Shown: positions 17,313 through 26,253 of the stretch, piece after piece
Layout of the letters: the number at the start of each line of letters is the position of its first letter
How positions within the stretch are numbered: position 1 is the stretch's first letter
The notes under the pieces: model-generated
The model's input: the letters and a program-made list of their open reading frames with translations, nothing else
What the model was told of the DNA's origin: nothing
The model's database searches: none
Origin: Arthrobacter sp. ZGTC412
GTDB lineage: Bacteria > Actinomycetota > Actinomycetes > Actinomycetales > Micrococcaceae
Reading direction: 5' to 3'
Length of the DNA: 64,000 nucleotides
Assembly (NCBI RefSeq): GCF_002929215.1
Contig: NZ_PJII01000015.1
Span: 1-64,000 of the forward strand
Position numbers and translations under genes: made by a program

Positions 17313-17722
17313 GAATGCCCCTTTCCTGGATGTCGTGGTGAGTCGAAGGTGACGAGGGGCCATGGAAGAACACCTTGGGGGCTCCCTCCAACAGGATTCA
17401 AATAATCCCTTGGGGTGCTTCAGGGGCACTGGGACGCCGACCCTTTGACGTCAAGCTATACGATTCATCTCGGTTTCGTCAACAGGATTGTCAACGCTTT
17501 GCTTTGGGTGGCACGCCGCAGAGTTCTCGTCGGCGGCAGCGTCCACGGCCGCATGTCACCCTCACTGCAGCGTCTGCCCGCACCGGCAGCGCGAAGAACA
17601 TCGCACCGCCGTGGGCCCAAGCTTCGCTCAGGCTGCGGCAACTCTTCTAGTTCGGGCGCGGGCCCAAGCGGCATGTCAGGCAAATGCGGGGCAGAAAAAT
17701 TTTGGCGGCATACTCTGGTTGA
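17313..17722. other. Divergent intergenic region between moeA and a MarR gene
   Basis: No supported gene in about 410 bases. The tandem GTCAAC-N6-GTCAAC lies at 17478-17495. Confidence 0.45.
17478..17495. promoter_or_regulatory. Tandem GTCAAC repeat, 12-bp period
   Basis: GTCAAC (17478-17483), spacer AGGATT, GTCAAC (17490-17495). The same arrangement with identical 12-bp period occurs at 24629-24646, upstream of the folE unit. On the minus strand it reads GTTGAC twice, facing moeA-fdhD. Confidence 0.4.
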
Positions 17723-18214
17723 ATGTCGGGCTCGCGTTGGATCATTGGACCAGAGGAATTCCGAAAGCTGTTTGAGCAGCCCGATCCGGCGAATGTAGGG
17801 AATATTCCGGTTCGGCTCCGCCTGCTGTCGCAGATATATGCCCGTGTCGCGGACGAGGCACTCTCGGGGCTGGGTCTAACGCTTTCCCGCTACACCGTTC
17901 TTGCAGCCCTGAGATCTCATCCCGGAATATCGGGGGCAGCCTTGGCCGACCTGACCTCCCAGACCCCACAGTCACTGAACGGCATGGTTGTCAGCCTTTT
18001 GGGGAGCGGCCTCGTCCACAGGAAGCAGGCCGTCGGCCGAGCGAAGCTGCACTACTTGACACCCCAGGGAATTGCGGTCGCCAAGGAGGCCCAGGCGGCA
18101 CTAACGGACCTGCATCAACGCGCTTTTTCTGCTTTCGACAGTCAACGGATCGAACGCTTGGTCAATGATCTGGCAGACCTTTCGGCGTCCTTCCTCCAAG
18201 AACGACGCCCCTAA
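17723..18214 (+). CDS. MarR family transcriptional regulator
   Basis: A 163-residue MarR-type protein. The winged-helix region runs TLSRYTVLAALRSHPGISGAAL, then LADLTSQTPQSLNGMVVSLLGSGLV, and the wing VGRAKLHYLTPQG. It reads toward an MFS exporter gene 74 bases downstream, and a perfect 22-bp palindrome (18220-18241) lies between them. That layout suggests repression of the exporter, relieved by an aromatic ligand; the ligand is unknown. Confidence 0.87.
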   Translation: MSGSRWIIGPEEFRKLFEQPDPANVGNIPVRLRLLSQIYARVADEALSGLGLTLSRYTVLAALRSHPGISGAALADLTSQTPQSLNGMVVSLLGSGLVHRKQAVGRAKLHYLTPQGIAVAKEAQAALTDLHQRAFSAFDSQRIERLVNDLADLSASFLQERRP

Positions 18215-18219
18215 AGGGG

Positions 18220-18241
18220 GTATATCAGGATCCTGATATAC
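18220..18241. promoter_or_regulatory. Perfect 22-bp palindrome, probable MarR operator
   Basis: Each half reads GTATATCAGGA on its own strand (18220-18230 and the complement of 18231-18241), with no mismatch. It begins five bases after the MarR stop and ends 46 bases before the exporter start. It is AT-rich with a BamHI-like centre and no T-run, fitting an operator rather than a terminator. Confidence 0.7.
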
Positions 18242-18287
18242 TTGCTGCGGATGCTCTAGCTCCCAAAAACCAGGCAGGATCCATCTT

Positions 18288-19715
18288 GTGGTGAAAATCG
18301 AAGCCCTTCCCGCTGCATCTCCTCCATCCCCGGCGAAGCGGAAGAGGGTCGTAGCCGCACTCGCATACGCAGGATTCCTGGCGTCCCTGATGCAAGCCCT
18401 CATAGTTCCACTGATGGCAGACCTGCCGCGTCACTTGAACGCCGGCCCGGGTGAGACAACATGGCTGGTTACAGCAACCCTGCTTTCAGGTGCTGTTGGC
18501 AGCGTACTCTTCGGCCGCTTGGGCGACCTTTACGGCAAGAAACGCATGATAGTTGTCAGCCTTGCGTGTTTGGTTCTCGGATCACTAATCGGAGCCCTTG
18601 CTACCACAGCTGGTTGGCTCATCTTCGCCCGGTGTCTGCAAGGCGTAACCATGGCTGTAGTTCCCTTGGGTATCAGTGCCCTGCGCAATGTAGTTTTAGG
18701 CCACCAACTGATAGGGGCCATTGCAACCATCAGCGCGATGGTCGGTGTAGGCGGATCGCTTGGCCTGTCCCTTTCGGCTTTCGCAGCACAGTTTTTCGCG
18801 TGGCAGTGGCTGTTCTGGGCCAGCGCACTTCTGGGCTCGTTGGCTCTGGTCGCCATCACATTCACAATGCCAGCGGCGCCATCGGTCCATCGTGGACGTC
18901 TGGACGTAGTTGGAGTGATTGGCTTGTTGGTCGGAGTCGTCGGGCTGCTGGTGGGAATCAGCAACGGAAATTCCTGGGGCTGGAGCGCAGGGCCAACTCT
19001 GTTTCTTCTGATTGGATCCCCCCTGATTCTTTGCCTTTGGGGCGTCTATGAACTCCGTCAAGCAGAACCCATCATCGACTTGCGCGTTGCCTCTCGACGG
19101 CCAGTCCTCTTCACAAACCTCGCTACCATCATGGTCGGGGTTGGCATGTACGGCATGATTCTGGCTTTGCCGCAGCTGATTCAACTGCCTGCATCTACGG
19201 GCTTCGGTTTGGGCCAAACCGTATTTATGACTGGTCTCTGCTTTGCGCCAAGCGGCATAACATCGCTACTGCTGACATCCACCGCCGCCCGGGTTACGCA
19301 TAAGAAAGGACCGAGATTTTCGATGTTCCTGGGAGCGTTGATTATGGCCGCCGGCTACGGGGCTATGATCCTCGCTCACGACCAGCTATGGCAGGTTATC
19401 GTCTCAAGCATTGTCACGAGCGCCGGGGTAAGTATCTGCTTCGTAGCAGCACCATCTCTGCTCTTGCGTCACGTTTCCGGAAATGCCATGGGCCAGGCCA
19501 ACGGACTCAACAACCTCGCCCGCTCCCTCGGCACCACGATCTCCAGTGCGGTAACTGCCGCCGTCTTGACCGGAATGAGAACTGGCCAAGGACCTGGCTC
19601 ATCTCCAAGCGAAGAAGCGTTTCTTGTGGCTTTCTTAGTTTCGGGGGGTGCAGCAGTGGCGATTTGTATCTTTGTGGCTTTGATAGGAAAGGGCGAAGCG
19701 CGTGAGCACCAATAA
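18288..19715 (+). CDS. MFS drug/metabolite exporter, DHA2-like (14-helix)
   Basis: A 475-residue multi-pass protein. FGRLGDLYGKKRMI is the MFS motif A between helices 2 and 3, and RCLQGVTMAVVPLG follows as motif B. About 13-14 hydrophobic helices are seen, fitting the DHA2 class of proton-driven exporters. Two GTG codons in tandem at 18288 and 18291 can serve as start. It lies behind a MarR gene and a perfect palindrome, so it is probably induced by its substrate, perhaps aromatic acids that build up during catabolism. Confidence 0.85.
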   Translation: MVKIEALPAASPPSPAKRKRVVAALAYAGFLASLMQALIVPLMADLPRHLNAGPGETTWLVTATLLSGAVGSVLFGRLGDLYGKKRMIVVSLACLVLGSLIGALATTAGWLIFARCLQGVTMAVVPLGISALRNVVLGHQLIGAIATISAMVGVGGSLGLSLSAFAAQFFAWQWLFWASALLGSLALVAITFTMPAAPSVHRGRLDVVGVIGLLVGVVGLLVGISNGNSWGWSAGPTLFLLIGSPLILCLWGVYELRQAEPIIDLRVASRRPVLFTNLATIMVGVGMYGMILALPQLIQLPASTGFGLGQTVFMTGLCFAPSGITSLLLTSTAARVTHKKGPRFSMFLGALIMAAGYGAMILAHDQLWQVIVSSIVTSAGVSICFVAAPSLLLRHVSGNAMGQANGLNNLARSLGTTISSAVTAAVLTGMRTGQGPGSSPSEEAFLVAFLVSGGAAVAICIFVALIGKGEAREHQ

Positions 19716-20167
19716 GCAATCCATGAGATTTGTTGGGCGGCGTGGACCTCGAATGGCACCAAGATGAGGTTCGCCGCTCGGCATCGCACTTCTTTGAAGT
19801 TCGCTTCCGGTGGGTCAGCATCCAACGTAAGTGCAAGGTCACACAATGAAGGCGGCGCGTCCTGTCGCGGAAGATTGGACCGAATCAACTGTGCTGACCG
19901 CCGGGGATGAACGCAGCGGCCCCCATGGCCAGACCCGGCTGCTAGTGTTCCAGCGCTTGCCTTCCATTGTGGGCGCTAGCGGGGTCGGTTTACTCTTTGC
20001 CTTGCTGTCCGTTTGGCCTAACTCGTCACCCCCCGCGCGAGACAATTGTCGCGACCAGCGTGGGCGGAATGTCCCTTCCTAGGCTCGGTTCCCCAAGAGT
20101 TAAATGGTGCGGTCGGATGATCCGAATCCGGCTTTGCACCCCAGAGGCAAGCGAGAGGTATCAGCAT
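19716..20167. other. Intergenic, no gene seen
   Basis: About 450 bases without a supported gene, RNA or strong hairpin. The metE-core gene frame stays open into this region but without family similarity. Confidence 0.4.
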
Positions 20168-21418
20168 ATGGGACCCGACAAGACGACGCCCACGAGGATC
20201 GCCCCGATTCACAACACGGACTTCGTGCAGACATCCCACGCCGGGTCTCTTCCCCGCTCCCCCGAACTCCTCGCCGCCAATGCTGCCCGGGCGGCCAATC
20301 CTGAGGACTACGCAGGCTTTGAGGCACTCCTTGCGGAATCCGTAAAAGACATCGTGGCCAAGCAGCTCCAGGCAGGCATAACGCTTCCCAACGACGGCGA
20401 GTATGGCCACACCATGTCCAACTCAGTGGACTACGGGGCTTGGTGGAACTACTCGTTCTCGCGGCTTGGCGGCTTAACCCCCGGCGGCGTGGACCGCTGG
20501 CAGAGCGACGACAAAGTTCGATCCGAGCCAGGCAAAATCCGTCTGACCAGCATGAAAGACCGCCGGGATCGGCAACGGTTTAACGACGCATACAACGATC
20601 CCACATCCTTTATCCTCACTGGCCGAAAGCCCGTTTCACAGCCCACAATTTCCGGTCCCCTCACCTATGTCGGCCATGAAGCCCTACAACGCGACATCGA
20701 ACACTTAAAGCACGGTCTGGCCGACAACGGAGCCGCAACCGGGTTTCTGTCCGCACTCTCTCCGGGTTCCGCCTCCCGCTTGGCGAACGACTACTACGCG
20801 ACGGACGAGGAACTCGTGTATGCCTGCGCTGACGCCATGCGCGACGAATATGTGGCGATCGTCGAGGCTGGTCTCACTGTGCAGATTGATGACCCCTCCA
20901 TCGCCGAGAACTGGGACATGATCAATCCAGAACCGTCCGTTGAGGATTATCTTGCCTTCACCCAGTTGCGCGTCGATGCGCTGAACTATGCGCTCCGCGG
21001 ACTTCCCCAGGAACAGATCCGGTTCCACCTCTGCTGGGGTTCCTGGCACGGCCCTCACACCACCGACTTGCCATTCAAGGCTATTGCCCAGACCATGCTG
21101 TCGATCAACGCCGGGTCCTATTCCTTCGAGGCCGCCAACGTTCGTCACGAACACGAGTGGAGAATTTGGCGCGACCTTACCCTTCCCGAGGAGAAAGTCG
21201 TGGTGCCGGGCGTGGTATCCCATGCGACCAATGTCGTGGAGCACCCGGAGCTCGTTGCCGACCGTATTGAACGCTTTGCCCACATCTTGGGAAGAGAACG
21301 TGTGATCGCGTCCACGGACTGTGGACTGGGCGGGCGCATACATCCGCAAATCGCATGGGCCAAGCTCGAGGCTCTGGCTGAGGGTGCACGGCTGGCAACC
21401 CAGCGGCTCTGGGGCTAA
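20168..21418 (+). CDS. MetE C-terminal-like (cobalamin-independent methionine synthase II family) methyltransferase
   Basis: A 416-residue TIM-barrel protein of the short MetE-like (COG0620) family. It has TSHAGSLPRS near the N-terminus, DGEYGH, LTVQIDDPSIAENWD in the middle, FHLCWGSWHGPHT with the zinc-ligand-type His/Cys, and IASTDCGLGGR near the C-terminus. Family enzymes move a methyl group from a methyl donor such as 5-methyl-THF to a thiol. ATG 20168 is chosen because the family N-terminus starts just after it and GAGAGG lies upstream. In a region full of THF-dependent demethylation genes, it may return 5-methyl-THF to THF. The methyl acceptor is unknown. Confidence 0.82.
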   Translation: MGPDKTTPTRIAPIHNTDFVQTSHAGSLPRSPELLAANAARAANPEDYAGFEALLAESVKDIVAKQLQAGITLPNDGEYGHTMSNSVDYGAWWNYSFSRLGGLTPGGVDRWQSDDKVRSEPGKIRLTSMKDRRDRQRFNDAYNDPTSFILTGRKPVSQPTISGPLTYVGHEALQRDIEHLKHGLADNGAATGFLSALSPGSASRLANDYYATDEELVYACADAMRDEYVAIVEAGLTVQIDDPSIAENWDMINPEPSVEDYLAFTQLRVDALNYALRGLPQEQIRFHLCWGSWHGPHTTDLPFKAIAQTMLSINAGSYSFEAANVRHEHEWRIWRDLTLPEEKVVVPGVVSHATNVVEHPELVADRIERFAHILGRERVIASTDCGLGGRIHPQIAWAKLEALAEGARLATQRLWG

Positions 21419-21527
21419 TGAGGCAACTGCACTCGGCCGCGATGAGTCTAAACGCGTCGAGAACTTCACGATGTGACCCAGCCATGCGGAACTGTCTAAC
21501 CGCGGGCCGACGAAGGAACCAGCGACG

Positions 21528-23615
21528 TTGACGGTGTTTATCGCTGTAGATGGTCGGGCTGCTGCAGACACGGCTTCTATCGCTCTTGAAATTGCGGCGA
21601 TTCTGCGTAGGCGAAGGTCTGTCTCGATTGTCCATTTGGAGGACTTGTATCCCGGCTGGGACGGCCTCGCAGAAGGAATCAAACGATGTGCTGCGTACGT
21701 TCTCGGGCCGCTCCTGATGGGACAGGATGCGGCCTGGCGGGCTTGGGACTGGGAAGCTGGCCAGGAAGGCGAGGAGCGCCTGACATCGCCCACTGATGTC
21801 GTGATTCTGCAGGGAACGGGGGCAGCATCGGCTGAGCTGCGCTTGCACTGTCACGCGGTTGTATGGGTCGAAGTTCCCCGGGAGAACGATCGTCGGCATA
21901 CCGCGAAGCCCACGGGAGATGCCCGCGCCCTCCACTGGAAACGCTGGACCGCACAGGAGAACGCATGGCTCGCGGTCGACAATGTCGCCTCCGCCGCTGA
22001 TGTCACGATCGCCGCATCCGCGGATTCCGGGGACTCAGCTGAGACCGCGTCGCTTGCTGTCCGCGCGCTTGCGGAATTGCCTAATCTCCGAAAAACATTG
22101 GCTTCTGAACGGGACGAAAAAAGTTCAGGGAGCGTGCTTTTTCGAAAGCTATCCGCCAGACCGGATCCAGAGGGTCTCTTCGCAGGATTGTTTGACGGAT
22201 CACGCTATGCAGCCTGGCTCGACGCATCGGATGCCGGGACGCCAGGGACAGGGCCACGCAGCCGCTACAGCATTATGGCCGATGACGGCGGCGGCCTCGG
22301 CCGCCGCATGTCTCATCTCAACGGGAAGAACGAGGTCGTGTTTGGCCCCGCCACGGCTACCCCAGTCACAGCCCGCTTCAATCAGGCATTCTTCACCTGG
22401 CTCAGCGACGAATGGGGCCAGCCGCGAAAGGGAACCTCAGCATGGGCCATAAAGCCCGAAAGCTTCAAATGTGATTTTGAGCTTGGTTGGGTGGGATACC
22501 TCGGCTACGGACTCCAACGCGAATGCGGATATAAGCCGGCGATCACTGAACCTGATGACGATGCGATCCCCGACGCCCAACTGGTGTTCGCCGCCCGCGC
22601 GGTAATACTCGATCATGAAGGGGGTTACGTCTGGCTCCTGGCCCTGGACTCCCCAGGCGCCCGCACATGGCTCGATGACGCTGAGAATAGGGTGATGGCG
22701 GGTCGCCACTTGTCCCATGTGATCCCCTCAGCAGCGCCAAGCCCGGAATTCAGGGCGCGAGATTCAGCTGCCGCATACCGTGCGAAGGTCCAAGCAGCCA
22801 AGGCTGAAATTGCAAAAGGCAATACCTATGAAGTTTGTCTCACCACTACTCTTGAGGCGACGGTAGCCGCTACTTCGGGCTCACCTGCATTCAACCCGTG
22901 GGCAATTTACCGAAGGCTGCGCCGCCGCAGCCCCGCGTCATTTGCCGCCTTCGCCCGCTTCGGTCCGCTGGCCATCGCGAGTTCCTCGCCGGAACGCTTC
23001 CTTCAAATTACCGAGGATGGGTCTCTCCGGGCCGAGCCGATCAAAGGCACACGCCGCCGCTCCCCCGGGGCGCACCCGGATGAGGACGCCCGGACCCGCG
23101 CCGAACTCGCCGCCAATCCCAAGGACCGTGCAGAGAACCTCATGATTGTGGACCTGTTGCGGAACGACCTAAGCCACTTTGCCATCCCTGGCTCCGTCTC
23201 CGTCTCCCGACTCTTCGCCGTCGAGAGCTACTCCACCGTCCACCAACTCGTCAGTACGGTCGAAGCCACGCTACGCCCTGGCGCTTCACGTGCCCATGTC
23301 GTTGCAGCGGCCTTTCCTCCGGGGTCCATGACCGGCGCTCCAAAGATCAGCACCATGGGTATTCTCGAACGTCTGGAAGCAGGCCCGCGCGGTGTTTACT
23401 CGGGCGCACTCGGGTACTTCTCCCGAAGCGGCGCCGCGGACCTTTCAGTAGTAATTCGCACGCTCGTGATCAAGCAGATTGAAGGCGGCACGAAGCTTAG
23501 CCTCGGAGTCGGTGGTGCGATTGTCGCCGACTCGACACCCGAGGAGGAACATGACGAGATCCGGACAAAGGCGTTTGCGGTGCTCAGCACCCTAGGGACG
23601 GAGTTTCCTAAGTAG
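21528..23615 (+). CDS. PabB-type aminodeoxychorismate synthase fused to a degenerate P-loop kinase-like domain
   Basis: A 695-residue protein with a TTG start after AAGGA. Residues about 1-170 resemble uridine-kinase-like P-loop proteins of actinobacteria (FIAVDGR, then HLEDLYPGWDGLAEGI), but the Walker A reads GRAAADTA, so the Gly-Lys-Thr/Ser that binds phosphate is lost. Residues about 200-695 are a chorismate-binding enzyme. PIKGTRRR (the PabB-type lysine), AENLMIVDLLRNDL and PPGSMTGAPK are present. The product 4-amino-4-deoxychorismate feeds p-aminobenzoate for folate. No glutamine amidotransferase domain is present, so ammonia must come from a separate PabA. It converges on folE, another folate gene. 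Confidence 0.85.
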   Translation: MTVFIAVDGRAAADTASIALEIAAILRRRRSVSIVHLEDLYPGWDGLAEGIKRCAAYVLGPLLMGQDAAWRAWDWEAGQEGEERLTSPTDVVILQGTGAASAELRLHCHAVVWVEVPRENDRRHTAKPTGDARALHWKRWTAQENAWLAVDNVASAADVTIAASADSGDSAETASLAVRALAELPNLRKTLASERDEKSSGSVLFRKLSARPDPEGLFAGLFDGSRYAAWLDASDAGTPGTGPRSRYSIMADDGGGLGRRMSHLNGKNEVVFGPATATPVTARFNQAFFTWLSDEWGQPRKGTSAWAIKPESFKCDFELGWVGYLGYGLQRECGYKPAITEPDDDAIPDAQLVFAARAVILDHEGGYVWLLALDSPGARTWLDDAENRVMAGRHLSHVIPSAAPSPEFRARDSAAAYRAKVQAAKAEIAKGNTYEVCLTTTLEATVAATSGSPAFNPWAIYRRLRRRSPASFAAFARFGPLAIASSSPERFLQITEDGSLRAEPIKGTRRRSPGAHPDEDARTRAELAANPKDRAENLMIVDLLRNDLSHFAIPGSVSVSRLFAVESYSTVHQLVSTVEATLRPGASRAHVVAAAFPPGSMTGAPKISTMGILERLEAGPRGVYSGALGYFSRSGAADLSVVIRTLVIKQIEGGTKLSLGVGGAIVADSTPEEEHDEIRTKAFAVLSTLGTEFPK

Positions 23616-23639
23616 GCGGCTGATAAGGCGCCGTCTACT
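23611..23639. terminator. Bidirectional hairpin between pabB-like and folE genes
   Basis: AGTAGGCGGC (23611-23620) pairs with GCCGTCTACT (23630-23639) with one G-U, nine-base loop. It covers the pabB-like stop and ends next to the convergent folE stop. Confidence 0.6.
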
Positions 23640-23640
23640 C

Positions 23641-24264
23641 TTACCGTCCGAGTATCAGGCTCATCGCCTCGGAACGAGTAGCCGGGTCATGCAACTGGCC
23701 TCGCACGGCACTTGTCACCGTTTTCGAGCCCGGTTTGCGAATCCCGCGCATAGACATGCACATATGCTCGCATTCGATAACGACGATCACTCCCCGCGGC
23801 TTGAGGTGCTTCACAAGTGCCTCGGCGATCTGAGTGGTCAGGCGTTCCTGAACTTGGGGTCGGCGAGCATAGAGATCCACCAAGCGGGCAAGCTTACTAA
23901 GCCCGGTGACTTTGCCGTCGTGCGACGGGATGTACCCGACATGGGCGAGGCCGTGGAATGGAACCAGATGGTGTTCGCACGTTGAATAGAAGGGGATGTC
24001 CTTGACGAGCACAAGCTCCTCGTGATCCAGGTCAAATGTCACACCGAGGACGTCCTCGGCGTTTTGATGCAGACCCGAGAACGTCTCTGCGTAGGCCCGC
24101 GCCACACGCTTGGGAGTGTCCAACAGCCCTCCGCGGTCAGGATCCTCCCCAACAGCAATCAAAATCTCACGGACAGCCGCCTCAATCCTGCCCAGGTCCA
24201 TCGCAGGACTGACCTCAGTCGGGATGGCAACATCATCGTCATCGATCACCGCAATACTCCCCAT
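23641..24264 (-). CDS. folE: GTP cyclohydrolase I
   Basis: About 207 residues. [20 protein letters not shown], the zinc-site segment [12 protein letters not shown], and the C-terminal [12 protein letters not shown] carry the catalytic Cys and His residues of FolE. It converts GTP to 7,8-dihydroneopterin triphosphate, the first step of folate synthesis. I chose ATG 24264 with GAGGG ten bases upstream; a TTG at 24273, overlapping the stop of the small upstream gene, is an alternative. The two genes form one operon. This is likely an extra folE raising folate supply for THF-dependent demethylation. Confidence 0.93.
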   Translation of the reverse strand: MGSIAVIDDDDVAIPTEVSPAMDLGRIEAAVREILIAVGEDPDRGGLLDTPKRVARAYAETFSGLHQNAEDVLGVTFDLDHEELVLVKDIPFYSTCEHHLVPFHGLAHVGYIPSHDGKVTGLSKLARLVDLYARRPQVQERLTTQIAEALVKHLKPRGVIVVIECEHMCMSMRGIRKPGSKTVTSAVRGQLHDPATRSEAMSLILGR

Positions 24265-24269
24265 CCTGC

Positions 24270-24494
24270 TCAAGCCCTCACTTCATAGCCGGAATCTTTG
24301 TCAAAAAGCTGCCGCGTCCGGGTGCCCTCAGCGGCAACCCACAGGATGCTGTCGTCCGCAGTGGCCTCCTCGACTATTCCTGTGCAGACATGCTCGCCGG
24401 ACAGCCAGACTTCAACACAGTCACCCACCAGCTGAGACCAAATCGCGTACGGCCTAAGGGCGCGAGTACGGCTCGGCGCCTTCAATAAAGACAT
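24270..24494 (-). CDS. Small protein of unknown function coupled to folE, paralogue of 14023-14286
   Basis: A 74-residue protein starting at ATG 24494, with GGAG eight bases upstream. [12 protein letters not shown], then ILWVAAEG and SGYEV match the small protein at 14023-14286. Its end abuts or overlaps the folE start, so both are made from one transcript. No known fold recognised. A regulatory or adaptor role in folate synthesis is possible but unsupported. Confidence 0.6.
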   Translation of the reverse strand: MSLLKAPSRTRALRPYAIWSQLVGDCVEVWLSGEHVCTGIVEEATADDSILWVAAEGTRTRQLFDKDSGYEVRA

Positions 24495-24851
24495 GAGAAC
24501 CACTCCAAAGTTTGTTCGTTCGTTTCACTGCGTCGCCGGCTCGGGAATCGTCTTCCGAATCTGAGAGGCCTGAATGGGCTTCAGGAGCAGCGACCTAGGT
24601 CACAATCAAAGGTCAACGATCCTGAGAAGTCAACAATAACGTCAACAGTCTTGGGAACGCTGTGAATTGCTTCTGAGGCCCGGAGCAGCGGGGCTACGTC
24701 ATATGTCCCACACCAAATCGGCCAAGGGACTCATGCCCTTTTAGTGCAGGGGAAATAGCTTTGAAGTGAGCTCGAACACCCTGCAGGCCAAAGCAACGTC
24801 GCCTAGGGCCCAGAAGCGAATTCCCCGTTGTTTCTCAAGAAAGTGATCCCA
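24495..24851. other. Divergent promoter region between the folE unit and the O-demethylase operon
   Basis: No gene seen. Three GTCAAC copies lie at 24612-24617, 24629-24634 and 24641-24646. The last two have the 12-bp period also found upstream of moeA, and GTCAACAATA matches the GntR promoter at 36455-36464. Confidence 0.5.
24612..24646. promoter_or_regulatory. Triple GTCAAC repeat, candidate operator
   Basis: Three direct GTCAAC copies between divergent genes for folate synthesis and aromatic O-demethylation. The two nearest copies are separated by AATAAC. Related motifs occur before the GntR gene, the MHS transporter and the second O-demethylase. The binding protein is unknown; the GntR regulator at 36492 is the nearest candidate. 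Confidence 0.4.
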
Positions 24852-26237
24852 ATGAGCGTTCAGACTATTCACGAAACGAACACCACAAGCCTTGAATCTG
24901 CCATCCAGAGCGCCGGCGGAAACGCCGTAGAACTGCTGCGCAACTCAACCTTCCGGCCTCACACCTTCCCCGTGGCCCCCGAATTCACCAACTGGCGCTC
25001 AGAGCAGGCGGCCTGGCGCGACTCCTGCGCGCTGTTGGACCAGTCGCATCACATGACCGATCTTTTCATCACTGGCCCTGACGCACTCAAGCTCTTGTCC
25101 GATTTCGGTGTGAACAGCTTTGCCAACTTCACTCCTGGAAAGGCAAAGCAGTACGTGGCTGTCAACGGGGATGGCTACTTTATCGGCGATGCCATCCTTT
25201 TCCACCTGGACGAAAACAGCTTTGACCTCGTGGGACACCACACGGTCATCAACTGGATCCAGTACCAGCTGGAAACTGGAAACTACGATGCCCGCGTAGA
25301 GCGCGATGAAAACTCCTTCGTCCGTGGCGCCGACCGCTCCCCCAAGCTTTACCGCTACGAACTTCAGGGACCGAAGGCCGCCGCCCTTGTGGAGAAGCTG
25401 ACGGGAAATCCCCTGCCCGAGGTCAAGTTCTTCAACATGACCGAGTTCACGATCGCCGGGCACCGGGTCCGTGCACTGCGGCACGGCATGGCCGGCCAGC
25501 CCGGCTTCGAGCTTTTTGGTCCTTGGGACGAGGGACAGGACGTGCTCGACGCCATTCTCACCACTGGTGAGGAGTTTGACCTCGTTCGCGCAGGCGCCAA
25601 AGCGTACTCCACTGCCAACCTGGAGTCCGGATGGGTTCCGTCGCCGACTCCGGCCATCTTCGGACCAGCGGAGAAGGAATACCGCGAATGGCTCAGCGTT
25701 GACGCGCTTGGTTCCCTTGGAGGAAGCCTGGACTCTTCCGACATTACCGACTACTACGTCACCCCCTATGACCTCGGATACGGGACGGTCGTGAAGTTCG
25801 ACCACGACTTCCACGGCCGGGCAGCACTGGAGCAGATCGCCGAAAAGCCCCGCAGGAAAAAAGTGACTCTTGTGTGGAACAGCGATGACGTTACCAAGGC
25901 CATCGGTTCCCTCTACGAACCCGGGACGCCGGCCAAGTACATCGAGATGCCTAAAGCACGCTACGCCCTCTTCCAGATGGACAAGGTTCTGCACAACGGT
26001 CGCGAGTCCGGTATTTCCATGGACCTCGGATACCTCTCAAACCACCATGTCATGGCGTCCCTTGCCACCGTTGACGTGGAGATCAGCGAGCCCGGCACCG
26101 AAGTGACTGTCCTGTGGGGAGAAAACCCCAACTCCCGCAAGCCGGCCGTCGAACTGCACCGTCAGATCGAAATCCGCGCCACGGTCGCGCCGGTTCCTTT
26201 TGTCCAGGAAGTCCGCGACTCCTACCGCAAGTCCTAA
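24852..26237 (+). CDS. Tetrahydrofolate-dependent aromatic O-demethylase, LigM/DesA family (paralogue 1)
   Basis: A 461-residue protein of the GcvT-like fold. It follows LigM and DesA of Sphingobium SYK-6 throughout: LLRNSTFRPHTFPVAPEFTNW, DQSHHMTDL, GKAKQYVAV, RALRHGMAGQPGFELFGPW, LESGWVPSPTPAIF and FDHDFHGR-AL. These enzymes move the methyl of methoxyaromatic acids (vanillate, syringate, 3-O-methylgallate) to THF, giving 5-methyl-THF and a phenol. It heads the metF-purU-folD-ligAB operon, which supports the role. It is clearly divergent from the second copy at 38855, which is closer to LigM, so a different substrate such as syringate is likely but not proven. ATG 24852 was preferred to TTG 24828 because it has family similarity right after it. 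Confidence 0.85.
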   Translation: MSVQTIHETNTTSLESAIQSAGGNAVELLRNSTFRPHTFPVAPEFTNWRSEQAAWRDSCALLDQSHHMTDLFITGPDALKLLSDFGVNSFANFTPGKAKQYVAVNGDGYFIGDAILFHLDENSFDLVGHHTVINWIQYQLETGNYDARVERDENSFVRGADRSPKLYRYELQGPKAAALVEKLTGNPLPEVKFFNMTEFTIAGHRVRALRHGMAGQPGFELFGPWDEGQDVLDAILTTGEEFDLVRAGAKAYSTANLESGWVPSPTPAIFGPAEKEYREWLSVDALGSLGGSLDSSDITDYYVTPYDLGYGTVVKFDHDFHGRAALEQIAEKPRRKKVTLVWNSDDVTKAIGSLYEPGTPAKYIEMPKARYALFQMDKVLHNGRESGISMDLGYLSNHHVMASLATVDVEISEPGTEVTVLWGENPNSRKPAVELHRQIEIRATVAPVPFVQEVRDSYRKS

Positions 26238-26253
26238 GCAGGAGCTGAACAGC

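Noticed and set aside
24999-25994. Long minus-strand frame opposite the first O-demethylase
   Set aside because: No family motif, fully covered by a well-supported gene on the other strand.
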